A stretch of 35,744 nt of DNA from Megasphaera lornae (GCF_000214495.1 NZ_AFIJ01000006.1:1-35744), one strand, 5' to 3'; counted from the stretch's first letter, positions 15,163 through 24,727 are shown. Notes: a model not told the origin generated them from the sequence alone. Translations and numbers: made by a program.

Positions 15163-16452
15163 TTACAACATATATCTTCTTCTCCGTATACTGCTGTTCG
15201 GAATATTTAATTTTAACCGAAATTTGGTAACAGTCCGTCGTGATATAGTAATATGTTGTTCTCCCAGTACATCACACAGTGCCTGATCCGACAACGGTCG
15301 TAATTTATCTTCTCCGGCAATCAGGGTTTGCAGTTCCTTCATGACAAATTTATCCGATACGCGCTCTTCATTTTCTTCACAACATGCATATGCGCGGCCG
15401 AAAAACTCCTGAAACGCATAGACGTTGCCCTGAAACAGCATATACCGCGCACGACAAACTCGACTCACCGTAGAAGCGCTCAAGCCGGTTACTGCGGCAA
15501 TATCCTTTTGTAATAACGGTTTAATCGCCATTCCTCGTGTAAAAAATTGCTGCTGCACTTGCAAAATATATTGCATCACGCGAATAATCGATGCCCGCCG
15601 ATAGGCCAAAGCCTCTTGTAAAAGGAGAAATCCCTGCCGATACTTGGCCAAAAAGCAGCGCGTTTCTTTATCTCCCGCCCGATAATATAAATCATACAGG
15701 TCTTTTCTGAAGGTAAGCGGCGGCAATTCTTCTAAAAACCGCAGAGAAAACGTACCGTTTTCCCCCGCTTGCACTTCCACTTCCGGGCGAATATATGCGG
15801 CACGCTGTGTATATTGCCGTGCCGGATAGGGCTGAAACGGCTTCAAAAACAGGCGAATATCCCGTAATTGCCGCATCGATACACCGGTCTTCGCCGTAAT
15901 CGTATCCCAGCGCCCCTGTAAAAAATCCGTAAAATGCTCTCGTAAGACCGCTTCCGTACCGAACGGCGGTATTTTTTCGCTGTGTTTTATTTGTAACAAC
16001 AGGGACTCCTGTACGGAGGCCGCCCCCACGCCGGGCGGGTCGCATTCCTGAATTAACGCTAAGGCCTGCCGCATGTCCTCATACGAAATATGCCCCGCTT
16101 CTCCCAAGGCTTTTAAATCTCCCGTAAAAAAGCCGTGTTGATCCAACGAACAGACAATGCGCCGCACGCCCTCCCGAACGGCGGGGGTACATTGATAGCA
16201 ACGAAGTTCCCGTAATAAGGCTTCTTCAAAAGAAAGGTCGCGATCGGGAATTTTTTCCCACAACGCCGCAGACTCCTTCTCTTTTCCGGTTTTATACGAA
16301 ACAGGTTCCATCTCCAATAAGGGATTTTCTATGATTTTTTCTTGTATAAATTCATGCAAATTTTGTGTCGGCAACGCCAATACCCGCATGGCCAATACTT
16401 GCCGTTGTGTGAGTTTGACTTGCTGCTGCAAAATCAAATGAGTAGAAAGCAT
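15163..16452 (-). CDS. rpoN: RNA polymerase sigma-54 factor
   Basis: 429 residues, comparable to SigL of Bacillus. Region I at the N-terminus is recognisable: LILQQQVKLTQRQVLAMRVL, then LHEFIQEKIIENPLLEME, the glutamine- and leucine-rich part that contacts activators. The core-binding domain follows (CDPPGVGAASVQESLLLQI about 140-158). The C-terminal domain has the helix-turn-helix ITAVTGLSASTVSR-type stretch (read as IAAVTGLSASTVSRVCRAR) and the RpoN box as SRRTVTKFRLKL. The box differs from the ARRTVAKYRE consensus at several places but keeps the RRTV and the K-F/Y-R core. The start has only AAGAAGG directly before it. No sigma-54 activator gene and no convincing -24/-12 promoter were found in the window. 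Confidence 0.93.
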   Translation of the reverse strand: MLSTHLILQQQVKLTQRQVLAMRVLALPTQNLHEFIQEKIIENPLLEMEPVSYKTGKEKESAALWEKIPDRDLSFEEALLRELRCYQCTPAVREGVRRIVCSLDQHGFFTGDLKALGEAGHISYEDMRQALALIQECDPPGVGAASVQESLLLQIKHSEKIPPFGTEAVLREHFTDFLQGRWDTITAKTGVSMRQLRDIRLFLKPFQPYPARQYTQRAAYIRPEVEVQAGENGTFSLRFLEELPPLTFRKDLYDLYYRAGDKETRCFLAKYRQGFLLLQEALAYRRASIIRVMQYILQVQQQFFTRGMAIKPLLQKDIAAVTGLSASTVSRVCRARYMLFQGNVYAFQEFFGRAYACCEENEERVSDKFVMKELQTLIAGEDKLRPLSDQALCDVLGEQHITISRRTVTKFRLKLNIPNSSIRRRRYML

Positions 16453-16527
16453 CCTTCTTCACCGGTCCTTATCTTAACTCCTATATAGTTTTAGTCTAGC
16501 ATGTCCCCCCGGATAGAGCAAAGTTTT

Positions 16528-16555
16528 TTGTTAATATATATACATTCGGTATAAC
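16528..16555 (+). promoter_or_regulatory. Candidate promoter for a small RNA
   Basis: TTGTTA (16528-16533), 16 bases, TATAAC (16550-16555) on the plus strand. No plus-strand gene follows; the next plus-strand signal is the terminator at 16613-16647. Confidence 0.45.
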
Positions 16556-16561
16556 AAGATA

Positions 16562-16647
16562 ATTTACATTACCCGTAAATATACCGGTGGCAAATAGTTT
16601 GTTTGCCATCATAATGATATACCTATAATAGGTATATCATTGTTTTT
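16562..16647 (+). ncRNA. Candidate small RNA with three hairpins and a terminator
   Basis: Between rpoN and the 2-hydroxyacid dehydrogenase gene, both on the minus strand, the plus strand carries three hairpins in a row. They are ATTTAC/GTAAAT (16562-16567 with 16575-16580), TGGCAAA/TTTGCCA (16588-16594 with 16602-16608), and a perfect 13-bp stem with a TAA loop (16613-16625 with 16629-16641) followed by GTTTTT. The last is an intrinsic terminator in the plus direction, although no plus-strand gene precedes it for 2.9 kb. With the promoter at 16528-16555 this predicts an RNA of about 85 bases. It could instead be part of the rpoN upstream control region. Confidence 0.45.
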
Positions 16648-16672
16648 CACGGGTATATTGTTTTCCGGGCAC

Positions 16673-16703
16673 GAAAAATAAGCGCATTCCCGCAGGAATG
16701 CGC
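16673..16703 (-). terminator. Intrinsic terminator of the 2-hydroxyacid dehydrogenase gene
   Basis: Stem GCGCATTCC (16682-16690) with GGAATGCGC (16695-16703), CGCA loop, followed on the minus strand by TTATTTTTC. Confidence 0.88.
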
Positions 16704-16722
16704 CGTTTGTATAGTCAAGCGA

Positions 16723-17670
16723 TTATACCACACAATTTTTTTGTCGGCCTTGCAAAAAGGCCTCAATATTATCAAAGACAATGTTCGCCCGTTTCAACAT
16801 GGATTCTTCCGTAGCAAAAGCGGCATGCGGTGTAACAATCGTATTTTTGCTGTGCAATAGAGGATGATCCGCAGGCAACGGCGGTTCCACCTCAAAGACA
16901 TCAATGCCGGCGCCCGCAATGGTACCGGCGTTCAAGGCTTCCGCCAAATCGACGGCATTCACGACGGGACCGCGCGCTTCATTGATTAAAAAGGCGGTCG
17001 GTTTCATATAGGACAGGACTTCCGCATGAATAAGGCCGCGGGATTTTTCCGTAACCGGACAATGCAACGACACAATGTCCGCCTGCTGCAGCAACTCTTT
17101 TAGGGGCATATAGGTAATTAATGCCGTATTCGGCTTATGGGAAAACCCGTTATACGCAATGACCGAGGCGCCGAACGCATGTACCAATTCGGCAACTTTC
17201 ATGCCGATAGCCCCCGTACCGATGAGCCCTACCGTTTTGCCCGCCAGTTCTCTGCCCACCAGGCCGTTCTTCGTGCCGCCGGCGCGACAGGCCGCATCCG
17301 CTTGCGGAATATTCCGTAACAGATTCAGCATCATGGCCAGGGTAAGTTCCGCTACGGCTACGGTAGAATATCCCGAGGCATTGCTCACTTTAACGCCGCA
17401 GGCTTTCGCCGTTTCCAGATCTACATGATCTACGCCCGTAAACGCTACATCAATAAATTTAAGGTTTTTACAGGCCCGAATTACTTCTCCGCGTAACGGC
17501 ATATTGGCAATCATCAAAATATCCGCTTTCTCGGCGGCCCGTATCTGCGCCTGCACCTCATCATTACGGGCATAACTCGTAAACGTATGCCCTTGCGCCT
17601 GCAGCTTTTCGGCATACGAAGCCAACACGGCCGCCTCAATTCCCAATGATTCCAACAATACAATGTTCAT
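16723..17670 (-). CDS. D-2-hydroxyacid dehydrogenase
   Basis: 315 residues of the NAD(P)-dependent D-isomer 2-hydroxyacid dehydrogenase family (D-lactate, glycerate, hydroxyisocaproate or phosphoglycerate type). The nucleotide fold shows GLIGTGAIG (148-156). The catalytic triad is Arg233 in NEARGPVV, Glu262 in VFEVEPP and His282 in TPHAAFAT. The residue after the second strand, where NAD-specific members have Asp, lies in YNGFSHK, so NADP use is possible. Specificity cannot be read further. The ATG at 17670 is preferred over an earlier frame start, since AAAGGAGTG lies close upstream. A TATAAT at 17710-17715 on the minus strand is its likely -10, without a good -35. Confidence 0.9.
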   Translation of the reverse strand: MNIVLLESLGIEAAVLASYAEKLQAQGHTFTSYARNDEVQAQIRAAEKADILMIANMPLRGEVIRACKNLKFIDVAFTGVDHVDLETAKACGVKVSNASGYSTVAVAELTLAMMLNLLRNIPQADAACRAGGTKNGLVGRELAGKTVGLIGTGAIGMKVAELVHAFGASVIAYNGFSHKPNTALITYMPLKELLQQADIVSLHCPVTEKSRGLIHAEVLSYMKPTAFLINEARGPVVNAVDLAEALNAGTIAGAGIDVFEVEPPLPADHPLLHSKNTIVTPHAAFATEESMLKRANIVFDNIEAFLQGRQKNCVV

Positions 17671-17789
17671 AAAAAAACACTCCTTTCCCAATCGAATCTA
17701 CATAATTTCATTATATAGATATTTTTGAAAAAAGTAAGGAGTATTTTAAAAAGAGAATTATCAATACGCAAGCATGCGTTCTATATATA

Positions 17790-18344
17790 TTACAAGGTAT
17801 GAATAGGTAATGCCAGGATCCGCATCAATTCTTCCACCGAATCCGCCCCTACCGTACGAGCCGCCGCACACAGAATATACGCGCACGCTCCGGCATCTTC
17901 CAGGGCATGATGATGGTGAAAAGAATATCCCAACATATTCGCAACGGTATCCAATTTGTGGTTGGGCAATTGCGGCCAAACTTTCCGCGAAATTTGCACG
18001 GTACATACATAGGTTGCCGCCGGTACGTCCAAATGATAGGTTTTTAAAGTACTGCGAAGTACACGCGTATCAAATACGGCATAATGCGCCGCCAATATTT
18101 TTTTCTCCATACACGGCTTAAACAACGGCCACAACTGTAAGAAATTTTTTTCTTGCCGCACCTGTTCCGGGGTAATCCCGTGTATGGCGATATTCGTCGG
18201 CTCAAAGGTCATAAAAGGCGGCTTAATCAAGCTATATTGTTCTTGTATACATTGCGTCCCCCGCATTTGCACGGCGGCCAATGAGCAGGCACTGTTGGCA
18301 TACTTGTTGGCCGTTTCAAAATCAATAGCTGTAAATTCCAACAT
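17790..18344 (-). CDS. DnaQ-like 3'-5' exonuclease (DEDDh)
   Basis: 184 residues holding a complete DEDDh exonuclease domain: Asp8 and Glu10 in AIDFETAN, Asp92 in HYAVFDTRVL, and His145 with Asp150 in HHHALEDAGA. It resembles the stand-alone epsilon-like exonucleases of Firmicutes and likely trims 3' DNA ends in repair or proofreading. No BRCT or helicase domain is attached. The ATG has GGGAG six bases upstream. The gene diverges from the metallopeptidase gene, with only 72 bases between the two starts. Confidence 0.88.
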   Translation of the reverse strand: MLEFTAIDFETANKYANSACSLAAVQMRGTQCIQEQYSLIKPPFMTFEPTNIAIHGITPEQVRQEKNFLQLWPLFKPCMEKKILAAHYAVFDTRVLRSTLKTYHLDVPAATYVCTVQISRKVWPQLPNHKLDTVANMLGYSFHHHHALEDAGACAYILCAAARTVGADSVEELMRILALPIHTL

Positions 18345-18362
18345 TTTTTTCTCCCTTATTTG

Positions 18363-18371
18363 TGCTATACT
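18363..18371 (+). promoter_or_regulatory. Extended -10 for the YgjP-like gene
   Basis: TGC directly before TATACT (18366-18371), 46 bases before the start. No clear -35, as expected for an extended -10 promoter. Confidence 0.45.
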
Positions 18372-18416
18372 GAAAGCAATACCGCCCCTCTATGTACGCT
18401 TATTTCAGAAAGGCTT

Positions 18417-19145
18417 ATGATGACAACCACAACCGAAACGTTATATATTTCTTATGATCACCGGTCCTATGCGGTGACAATTGAACGCAAAGCCGTAAAA
18501 AACATAACGCTCCGCCTGTATCGCCACGGCACGCTTAAGCTTTCCGCCGCTCCCGATGTGCCGATGCCGCACCTGCAGGACTTTCTACTGCGTCATTCCC
18601 GCCGCATCTTCGCCGCGCTGACGCGGCTGCAATCTATGCCGCAATCTCCCGCCATAACCTTACAGGACGGGGAGTCTTTGCGGTTGGGCGGCCTTCCTTA
18701 TACGTTATCGTGGTGTACGGGTACGCAAAATCGTGTAAAAAAAAGCGGTCATACCGTTTATATGTATCTTACGGACAGGCAATTTTCCACTCGTCGCCGC
18801 CTCTATTACCGTCTGCTTCGCCGGGAAGGCGAATGCTTATTCGCCGACAGCGTCCGCCGCATGTTTCCGAAATTTCGGGACTATGCCGTTTCCTTTCCGG
18901 CCGTCAAACAACGTCGCATGCATGCCCGTTGGGGCTCCTGCCTGATGCCGGCGGGAATTATTACGTTCAATACGTATTTGGCCGTTATGCCGCCCCGACT
19001 TATCGACCATGTAACGGTTCATGAAATGTGCCACTTAATTCATCCCGATCATTCCCGCCGTTTCTATCAGGTAATGACCGAAATCATGCCGGATTGGCAA
19101 GAAAGACGCAAGGCCCTGAGCGACTATCTGCCGTACTGTATATAA
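18417..19145 (+). CDS. YgjP-like M48-type metallopeptidase (DUF45)
   Basis: 242 residues. The C-terminal half carries the zinc-protease signature VTVHEMCHLIHPDHSRRFY (about 201-219): HEXXH with the third ligand in the following DHS segment. Before it come the family patterns RMHARWGSC and ITFNTYLAVMPPRLIDHV. The N-terminal half is the small beta-rich region usual for YgjP/SprT-like proteins (ITLRLYRHGTLKLSAAPDVP). No signal peptide or membrane helix, so it is cytosolic; the substrate is unknown. Two ATG codons in tandem (18417 and 18420) follow AGAAAGG; either could be used. The frame is open a little further upstream without a ribosome site. Confidence 0.88.
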   Translation: MMTTTTETLYISYDHRSYAVTIERKAVKNITLRLYRHGTLKLSAAPDVPMPHLQDFLLRHSRRIFAALTRLQSMPQSPAITLQDGESLRLGGLPYTLSWCTGTQNRVKKSGHTVYMYLTDRQFSTRRRLYYRLLRREGECLFADSVRRMFPKFRDYAVSFPAVKQRRMHARWGSCLMPAGIITFNTYLAVMPPRLIDHVTVHEMCHLIHPDHSRRFYQVMTEIMPDWQERRKALSDYLPYCI

Positions 19146-19157
19146 AGCGCAATGACC

Positions 19158-19198
19158 ACAAAAGACCTTTTACATCCGACATGCAAAAGGTCTTTTGT
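19158..19198. terminator. Terminator between convergent genes
   Basis: A 14-bp stem (19158-19171 with 19185-19198, 13-base loop) made of A/T runs around GACC/GGTC. It lies between the YgjP-like gene (+) and the M23 gene (-), whose stop codon touches it. It can act in both directions, with T residues inside the 3' arm. Confidence 0.7.
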
Positions 19199-20124
19199 TA
19201 CGGTAAAAACAACATGGGATCCACCGGTTTTCCTTGTATACGTACTTCATAATGCACATGTGGCCCCGTAGTTCTCCCCGTATTGCCGGAAAGAGCAATA
19301 ATATCCCCCGCCTGTACATGCTGTCCCGCCACTACCAGCAACAGGGAATTATGCGCATAGCGTGTGCTGTAGCCCTGTCCATGCGCAATTTCCACCAGAT
19401 TTCCATACCCGGCAATCCACGCGGCTACCGTAATGTTTCCGGTCGCCGCAGCATGCACCGGCGTACCGACAGGGACTCCGATATCCACGCCTTCATGAAA
19501 AGAAGAGGCGCCGGCAGTCGGGCATATACGCGGTCCGAACGGCGAAGTAACCGGTCCTTTTACCGGCCAAAGAGACGGTACGGTACAGTCTTTGTACACG
19601 GAGTAGGACGGTGCGGTCGCCGCCCCGCCGACACCGGCCGTAAAGACCTTTTTCAAAGCAATAAATTCAATAATACGGGCATTCATATGTATTTCCAAAC
19701 GTCCGGCAGCCGGTGCCAGCTCATTGTAAGAAGTGTCGCTGCGAATAGTAGCGGCACGGTTCTTTTCTGTCCGGCTGCCGTCAATTTTTGGGAGCGCGTC
19801 TCCCCCTTGCCCTTTTGCCATTTGTCGTAATTCGCGACTTAACGCATCCATGGTCTGCATTTTTTTCTGCAACCCGTCTAAACGCTGCGTCACCAATTCC
19901 CGTTGTTGCCCGGCTAATTCCAAATCCTGCCGGGCTTGCTGCAACGCCAAAAATTGATATATACAAATACCCAATACGACGACAATGAACGCCGCACTCC
20001 CCATAAGCACGCGTATATATAGGCGAATAAGCCGTGGCGACAGTGTTCCCTGTGCCGTTTCCCCCTGCCGATACAGTAAGAGAAATCGTCTTACCGCCTG
20101 TCGCAGGCCCTTATCCTCCCGCAC
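19198..20124 (-). CDS. Membrane-anchored M23 peptidase
   Basis: 308 residues. A basic N-terminal stretch is followed by one membrane helix (about 40-60) and a coiled-coil segment (about 62-103). The LytM/M23 domain occupies the last 125 residues. Zinc ligands and catalytic residues are all present: His210 and Asp214 in FHEGVDIG, His258 in YAHNS, His289 and His291 in GPHVHYEV. The domain should face the periplasm and cut peptidoglycan cross-links, or act as an activator of other lytic enzymes. The start is a GTG at 20124 with AAGGA about 11-15 bases upstream. It follows DUF4446 by 18 bases and ends the parAB operon, a common Firmicute arrangement. Confidence 0.88.
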   Translation of the reverse strand: MREDKGLRQAVRRFLLLYRQGETAQGTLSPRLIRLYIRVLMGSAAFIVVVLGICIYQFLALQQARQDLELAGQQRELVTQRLDGLQKKMQTMDALSRELRQMAKGQGGDALPKIDGSRTEKNRAATIRSDTSYNELAPAAGRLEIHMNARIIEFIALKKVFTAGVGGAATAPSYSVYKDCTVPSLWPVKGPVTSPFGPRICPTAGASSFHEGVDIGVPVGTPVHAAATGNITVAAWIAGYGNLVEIAHGQGYSTRYAHNSLLLVVAGQHVQAGDIIALSGNTGRTTGPHVHYEVRIQGKPVDPMLFLP

Positions 20125-20142
20125 ACAAACCAGATCCTTTCC

Positions 20143-20670
20143 TTACTCCCGCGACGGTTCTTCCCGGCTTTCCCCGGTATCCTGCAGGGCTTGTTCCAAA
20201 CTGTCCTGTTCTTCCATACTCATACTGTATAAACAGTGACCGTTGCGAATTTCCTTGGCAAAAATTCGCGATTCGTTTCTGCCGTATACACTGGATAAGC
20301 AAAAGCCGTCATTTTTTCCGTCCAATACGGTAAACGCAAAACTTAATTTATTGCCGATATTTTCAAAAGCATTGTATTTTACAAAACCGATTTTTTGAAA
20401 ACAATGTTGTTGTACCTGCAATAATACTTGCTGTTCCGAGCGGACGTTTGCCAATAATTCCTGTACCTGATGCAACTTCGCCACATCTTCCCGCAATTTA
20501 CGTTCCACACTTTCCCCCGTGGCATCTTGCATAAAAAATGTATATTGTCGCGTCACGCGATTCAGCCGTATGTGCAAACTGATAATGCACACCAGCAAAA
20601 GAATGAGAATAATACACGCCGCCCCCGCCATAACTACTTCCACACCGGGTAAATTCAATCCGAAAAACAT
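20143..20670 (-). CDS. DUF4446 family membrane protein
   Basis: 175 residues: one N-terminal membrane helix (about 13-35), a coiled-coil region, then the DUF4446 core with KYNAFENIGNKLSFAFTVLD and SSVYGRNESRIFAKEI. The family is found next to soj/spo0J in many Firmicutes, as here, and its function is not known. The C-terminus is an acidic tail. GGAGG lies a few bases before the ATG. It is 41 bases downstream of parB and 18 bases upstream of the M23 gene in the same strand, so I treat the four genes as one operon. Confidence 0.88.
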   Translation of the reverse strand: MFFGLNLPGVEVVMAGAACIILILLLVCIISLHIRLNRVTRQYTFFMQDATGESVERKLREDVAKLHQVQELLANVRSEQQVLLQVQQHCFQKIGFVKYNAFENIGNKLSFAFTVLDGKNDGFCLSSVYGRNESRIFAKEIRNGHCLYSMSMEEQDSLEQALQDTGESREEPSRE

Positions 20671-20711
20671 GGTTCCTCCTGCCTAACCGCTCGGTCGGTT
20701 ATCTTTCCTTC

Positions 20712-21629
20712 TTATACGGGAAACGATATAGCCGATCCGGATGCGGCTTCTTCCGCATCCGTCAATAAACTCATTAATCGTTCAAATTCTTTTTCTGAAG
20801 CAAACGAAATTTCAATTTTGCCGCTTTTTTTGCCGCGAGCCAAATGAATCGCTACTTTCGTACCTAAATGCAGTTTCATTCTGTCCTGCAAGGATTCCAG
20901 AAAGGCATCCGCCGATCCGGTTTCTTTTTTCTCTTTACTTTGATTGAGATTTCTGACATAGGTTTCCGCCTGTCTGGCGGAAAGGGCGCGACTCACAATC
21001 ACTTGTGCCGCCGCCAGCTGTTTTTGCCGGCCGGAAAGCTGTAATAAAGGACGTACCTGTCCCATAGATAAGACGCCGTTACTGACCATCTCTTTAACTT
21101 CCTCCGGCAATTGCAATAAACGAATCATATTCGCGATTTGCGCTCTGCTTTTGCCTACTTTTTCCGCCACTTCCGCCTGTGTCAGGCCGAAAGAATCCAT
21201 CAGTGCTTTGTAGGCGCAGCCTTCTTCAATCGCATTTAAGTCTTCCCGTTGTAAATTTTCAATTAAGGCGACTTCCGCCGATACTTGGTCTTCATACGTA
21301 CGCACCAAGGCGGAAATAGTTTTCCAGCCGCACAGTTTAGCGGCTCGCAACCGCCGCTCGCCGGCAATTAAAGAATACTCGCCGTTCTCTTGTCGTTGCA
21401 CAATAATCGGTTGCACCAACCCGTACTGTTTTAACGAGTCCGCCAAGGCCTGCAAATTGTCTTCTTCAAAAACGCGCCTCGGCTGATGCGTATTCGCCTG
21501 AATATGCGTTAACGGAATGTCCTGTACGTCCGCCGTCGACGCCCCGGCTGTACGGGTCGGCAGGAAAGCGCCCAAACCGCGTCCCAACCCATGTTTATTA
21601 TTAGGCAGTCCCGTCTTTTTAGACGACAC
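20712..21629 (-). CDS. parB: Chromosome-partitioning protein ParB
   Basis: 305 residues. The N-terminal LGRGLGAF motif is the ParA-stimulating segment. The CTP-binding domain includes GERRLRAAK (90-98) and ENLQREDLN. The central helix-turn-helix is LTQAEVAEKVGKSRAQIANMIRLL-like (given in part: TQAEVAEKVGKSRAQIAN), and a C-terminal dimerisation domain closes it. ParB loads on parS sites, spreads as a CTP clamp and drives origin segregation with ParA. The start is a GTG at 21629 that overlaps the end of parA by 11 bases, with GAGGTG seven bases upstream, so translation is coupled. A matching parS lies at 30933-30948, some 9 kb away. Confidence 0.96.
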   Translation of the reverse strand: MSSKKTGLPNNKHGLGRGLGAFLPTRTAGASTADVQDIPLTHIQANTHQPRRVFEEDNLQALADSLKQYGLVQPIIVQRQENGEYSLIAGERRLRAAKLCGWKTISALVRTYEDQVSAEVALIENLQREDLNAIEEGCAYKALMDSFGLTQAEVAEKVGKSRAQIANMIRLLQLPEEVKEMVSNGVLSMGQVRPLLQLSGRQKQLAAAQVIVSRALSARQAETYVRNLNQSKEKKETGSADAFLESLQDRMKLHLGTKVAIHLARGKKSGKIEISFASEKEFERLMSLLTDAEEAASGSAISFPV

Positions 21630-22395
21630 GTTTCTTCACCTCTTTTGTTAATTTTTTATATACTTCCGTACCTTTGGAACGGGGATCATATACGGTAATC
21701 GGTTGCCCGTGACTCGGAGCTTCTCCCAATCGTACATTACGCGGAATGATGGTTTTAAAAACCCGGCTGCTGAAGTATTTTTTTACTTCTTCCGCCACCT
21801 GAATCGACAAATTGGTCCGACCGTCATACATCGTCAGCACTACGCCCAATAACTGTAGAGTGCGATTCAAGTCGGCTCGTACCATTTCTACCGTTTGCAT
21901 TAATTGCGCCAATCCTTCCAACGCATAAAATTCACATTGCACGGGAATCATCACATAATCCGCCGCCGTCAGGGCATTAATCGTCAACAGTCCCAGCGAA
22001 GGCGGACAATCAATAATAACATAGTCATACGATTCCGCCGCCGTTTGTTCCCATTCATGAATACGCTGTTTTAAAATGTATTCGCGAGCGTCCATGCCCA
22101 CTAATTCAATCGTAGCCCCGGCCACATCCATCGTCGCCGGCGCTACGGTCAATTTTTTTACAAGTGTCGGCTGCAATACCTCCCCCAGCGGCATCGCGTC
22201 AATTAAACTGTCATATATGCTCCGCTGCAACCCGCTCTTGTCGATCCCCAGACCGCTGGTCGCATTTCCCTGCGGATCCAGATCAATAAGTACCGTTTTT
22301 TTACCGCTTTCCGCTAAGCAGGCACTTACATTGACAGCCGTTGTCGTCTTGCCGACGCCGCCTTTTTGATTGGTTACGGCAATAACATGTGCCAC
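21619..22395 (-). CDS. parA: Chromosome-partitioning ATPase ParA/Soj
   Basis: 258 residues. The deviant Walker A is KGGVGKTTTA (11-20), the A' motif LIDLDPQGNAT and the Walker B region DYVIIDCPPSLG. The size is that of chromosomal Soj, without the N-terminal DNA-binding extension of plasmid ParA. It moves ParB-parS complexes over the nucleoid. The open frame runs to 22446, but the GTG at 22395 has GAGGTGG in front of it and gives the family start VAHVIAVTNQKGG. A 19-base palindrome (22434-22452) covers its likely -10 region. Confidence 0.96.
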   Translation of the reverse strand: MAHVIAVTNQKGGVGKTTTAVNVSACLAESGKKTVLIDLDPQGNATSGLGIDKSGLQRSIYDSLIDAMPLGEVLQPTLVKKLTVAPATMDVAGATIELVGMDAREYILKQRIHEWEQTAAESYDYVIIDCPPSLGLLTINALTAADYVMIPVQCEFYALEGLAQLMQTVEMVRADLNRTLQLLGVVLTMYDGRTNLSIQVAEEVKKYFSSRVFKTIIPRNVRLGEAPSHGQPITVYDPRSKGTEVYKKLTKEVKKRVV

Positions 22396-22433
22396 CCCGT
22401 CCACCTCATTCCCAAAATCTTTCCGTTCATGCC

Positions 22434-22452
22434 TATAGTATACCATACTATA
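22434..22452. promoter_or_regulatory. Palindromic operator candidate upstream of parA
   Basis: TATAGTAT-ACC-ATACTATA is a perfect 8-3-8 palindrome, 39 bases before the parA start. It contains the only -10-like hexamers on the minus strand here (TATACT and TATAGT). A protein bound to it would block parA. It could be an autoregulatory site, or serve both parA and the divergent gene at 22573. Confidence 0.5.
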
Positions 22453-22521
22453 CCTATGGCAACCAGCATTTTACACCGTACGCACCGGTTTTACAAAATT
22501 ATTTTTTGTCCTTCTCTCCTG

Positions 22522-22530
22522 TGCTATAAT
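22522..22530 (+). promoter_or_regulatory. Extended -10 for the MetH-activation-like gene
   Basis: TGCTATAAT, with TATAAT at 22525-22530, 43 bases before the start codon; no convincing -35. Confidence 0.55.
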
Positions 22531-22572
22531 AATAGCAATATTGCAGTTTTCTCCGAGAAAGGAAGTGCCTTT

Positions 22573-23229
22573 ATGGCTATATACACCGATACGTTACCGC
22601 CTATCGAACCGACAAAGGTTAAAAATTTCTTAGCCGCACGCGGTCAAAATAAATTTACGGAACCGGTCATTGCCGATGCCTGCCGGCAAATCGAACAAGT
22701 GGCGACGCCGCAGGGAATTTTTCGGCAGGGATTTTATGATGCCGCTTCCGCGCATTTTTTATGTGATCATTCGTTTAAAATACAAAGTCGCCAATTACTC
22801 CCGTTACTTGCCGATGCGGCGATTCTAATCGCCGGGGTCGTGACCTTGGGAAGTGCCGTACAAGCTTGCATTGACGAACGCTTTTTAGCGAAAGATTTTT
22901 CTCGCGGCATCGTCCTGGATGCGGCCGCCGGCGTAGCCCTGCAACTGTATGTCGAGCAATTCACGCAAACCTTAAATGAATTGGTCCGAGATAAGAATTA
23001 TCGTGTAACCCTGCGCTTTACACCGGGAACCGGCGATTGGCCGTTACAACAGCAAGTCTTCGTCGCCCAAGCGGCAGGCGGCGAAGAAATCGGTATCGGC
23101 GCCACTTCCGGCGGCTTGTTGACGCCGCGTAAATCCCAAGCCGCCCTGTTTTGTCTCCGTGCCGACGGCAGCTGTTCCGGATCCGGTTGCGCCGGTTGCG
23201 CTTTATCCGGCGGTTGTTGCGGAAATTAA
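22573..23229 (+). CDS. Methionine synthase activation-domain-like protein with cysteine-rich tail
   Basis: 218 residues. The segments DAAAGVALQLYVEQF (116-130), RVTLRFTPGTGDWPLQQQ (144-161) and IGIGATSGGLLTPRKSQAALFCL match the AdoMet-binding activation domain of B12-dependent methionine synthase (RxSPGYG..., ...P.KS.SA). This occurs as a separate small protein in several anaerobes. It would take part in reductive reactivation of a corrinoid protein. The usual Tyr of the SPGYG motif is a Thr here (TPGTG, 150-154). The last 18 residues hold five cysteines (201, 206, 209, 215, 216), possibly a metal or iron-sulfur site; similar tails occur in relatives I remember. AAGGAAG precedes the ATG. The gene stands alone, divergent from parA. 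Confidence 0.75.
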   Translation: MAIYTDTLPPIEPTKVKNFLAARGQNKFTEPVIADACRQIEQVATPQGIFRQGFYDAASAHFLCDHSFKIQSRQLLPLLADAAILIAGVVTLGSAVQACIDERFLAKDFSRGIVLDAAAGVALQLYVEQFTQTLNELVRDKNYRVTLRFTPGTGDWPLQQQVFVAQAAGGEEIGIGATSGGLLTPRKSQAALFCLRADGSCSGSGCAGCALSGGCCGN

Positions 23230-23292
23230 TCTGCCGAAAGAACCGTTCCCGGACAACCGACAGACACATACAACATACCTTTTGGCAAACGC

Positions 23293-23322
23293 ATACGGCG
23301 GGGTATTGATACCCCGCCGTAT
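23293..23322. terminator. Convergent hairpin terminator
   Basis: A perfect 14-bp stem (23293-23306 with 23309-23322) with a two-base loop, between the MetH-activation-like gene (+) and purA (-). T tracts are poor on both sides (TATTG on plus, GCGTTTG on minus), so it may be a weak or factor-aided terminator. Confidence 0.6.
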
Positions 23323-23397
23323 TATTGTATGCCGTCGAAAACTGCAGAAAAAACGCGCCGTACTTCCTTACAGCCTTTTGTGTGCTCCTAACAGAAT

Positions 23398-24682
<1,285 letters not shown>

Positions 24683-24727
24683 AGCTTCAACATCCCTTCA
24701 TCAGCATTAATTTAAACAAACACTTAC

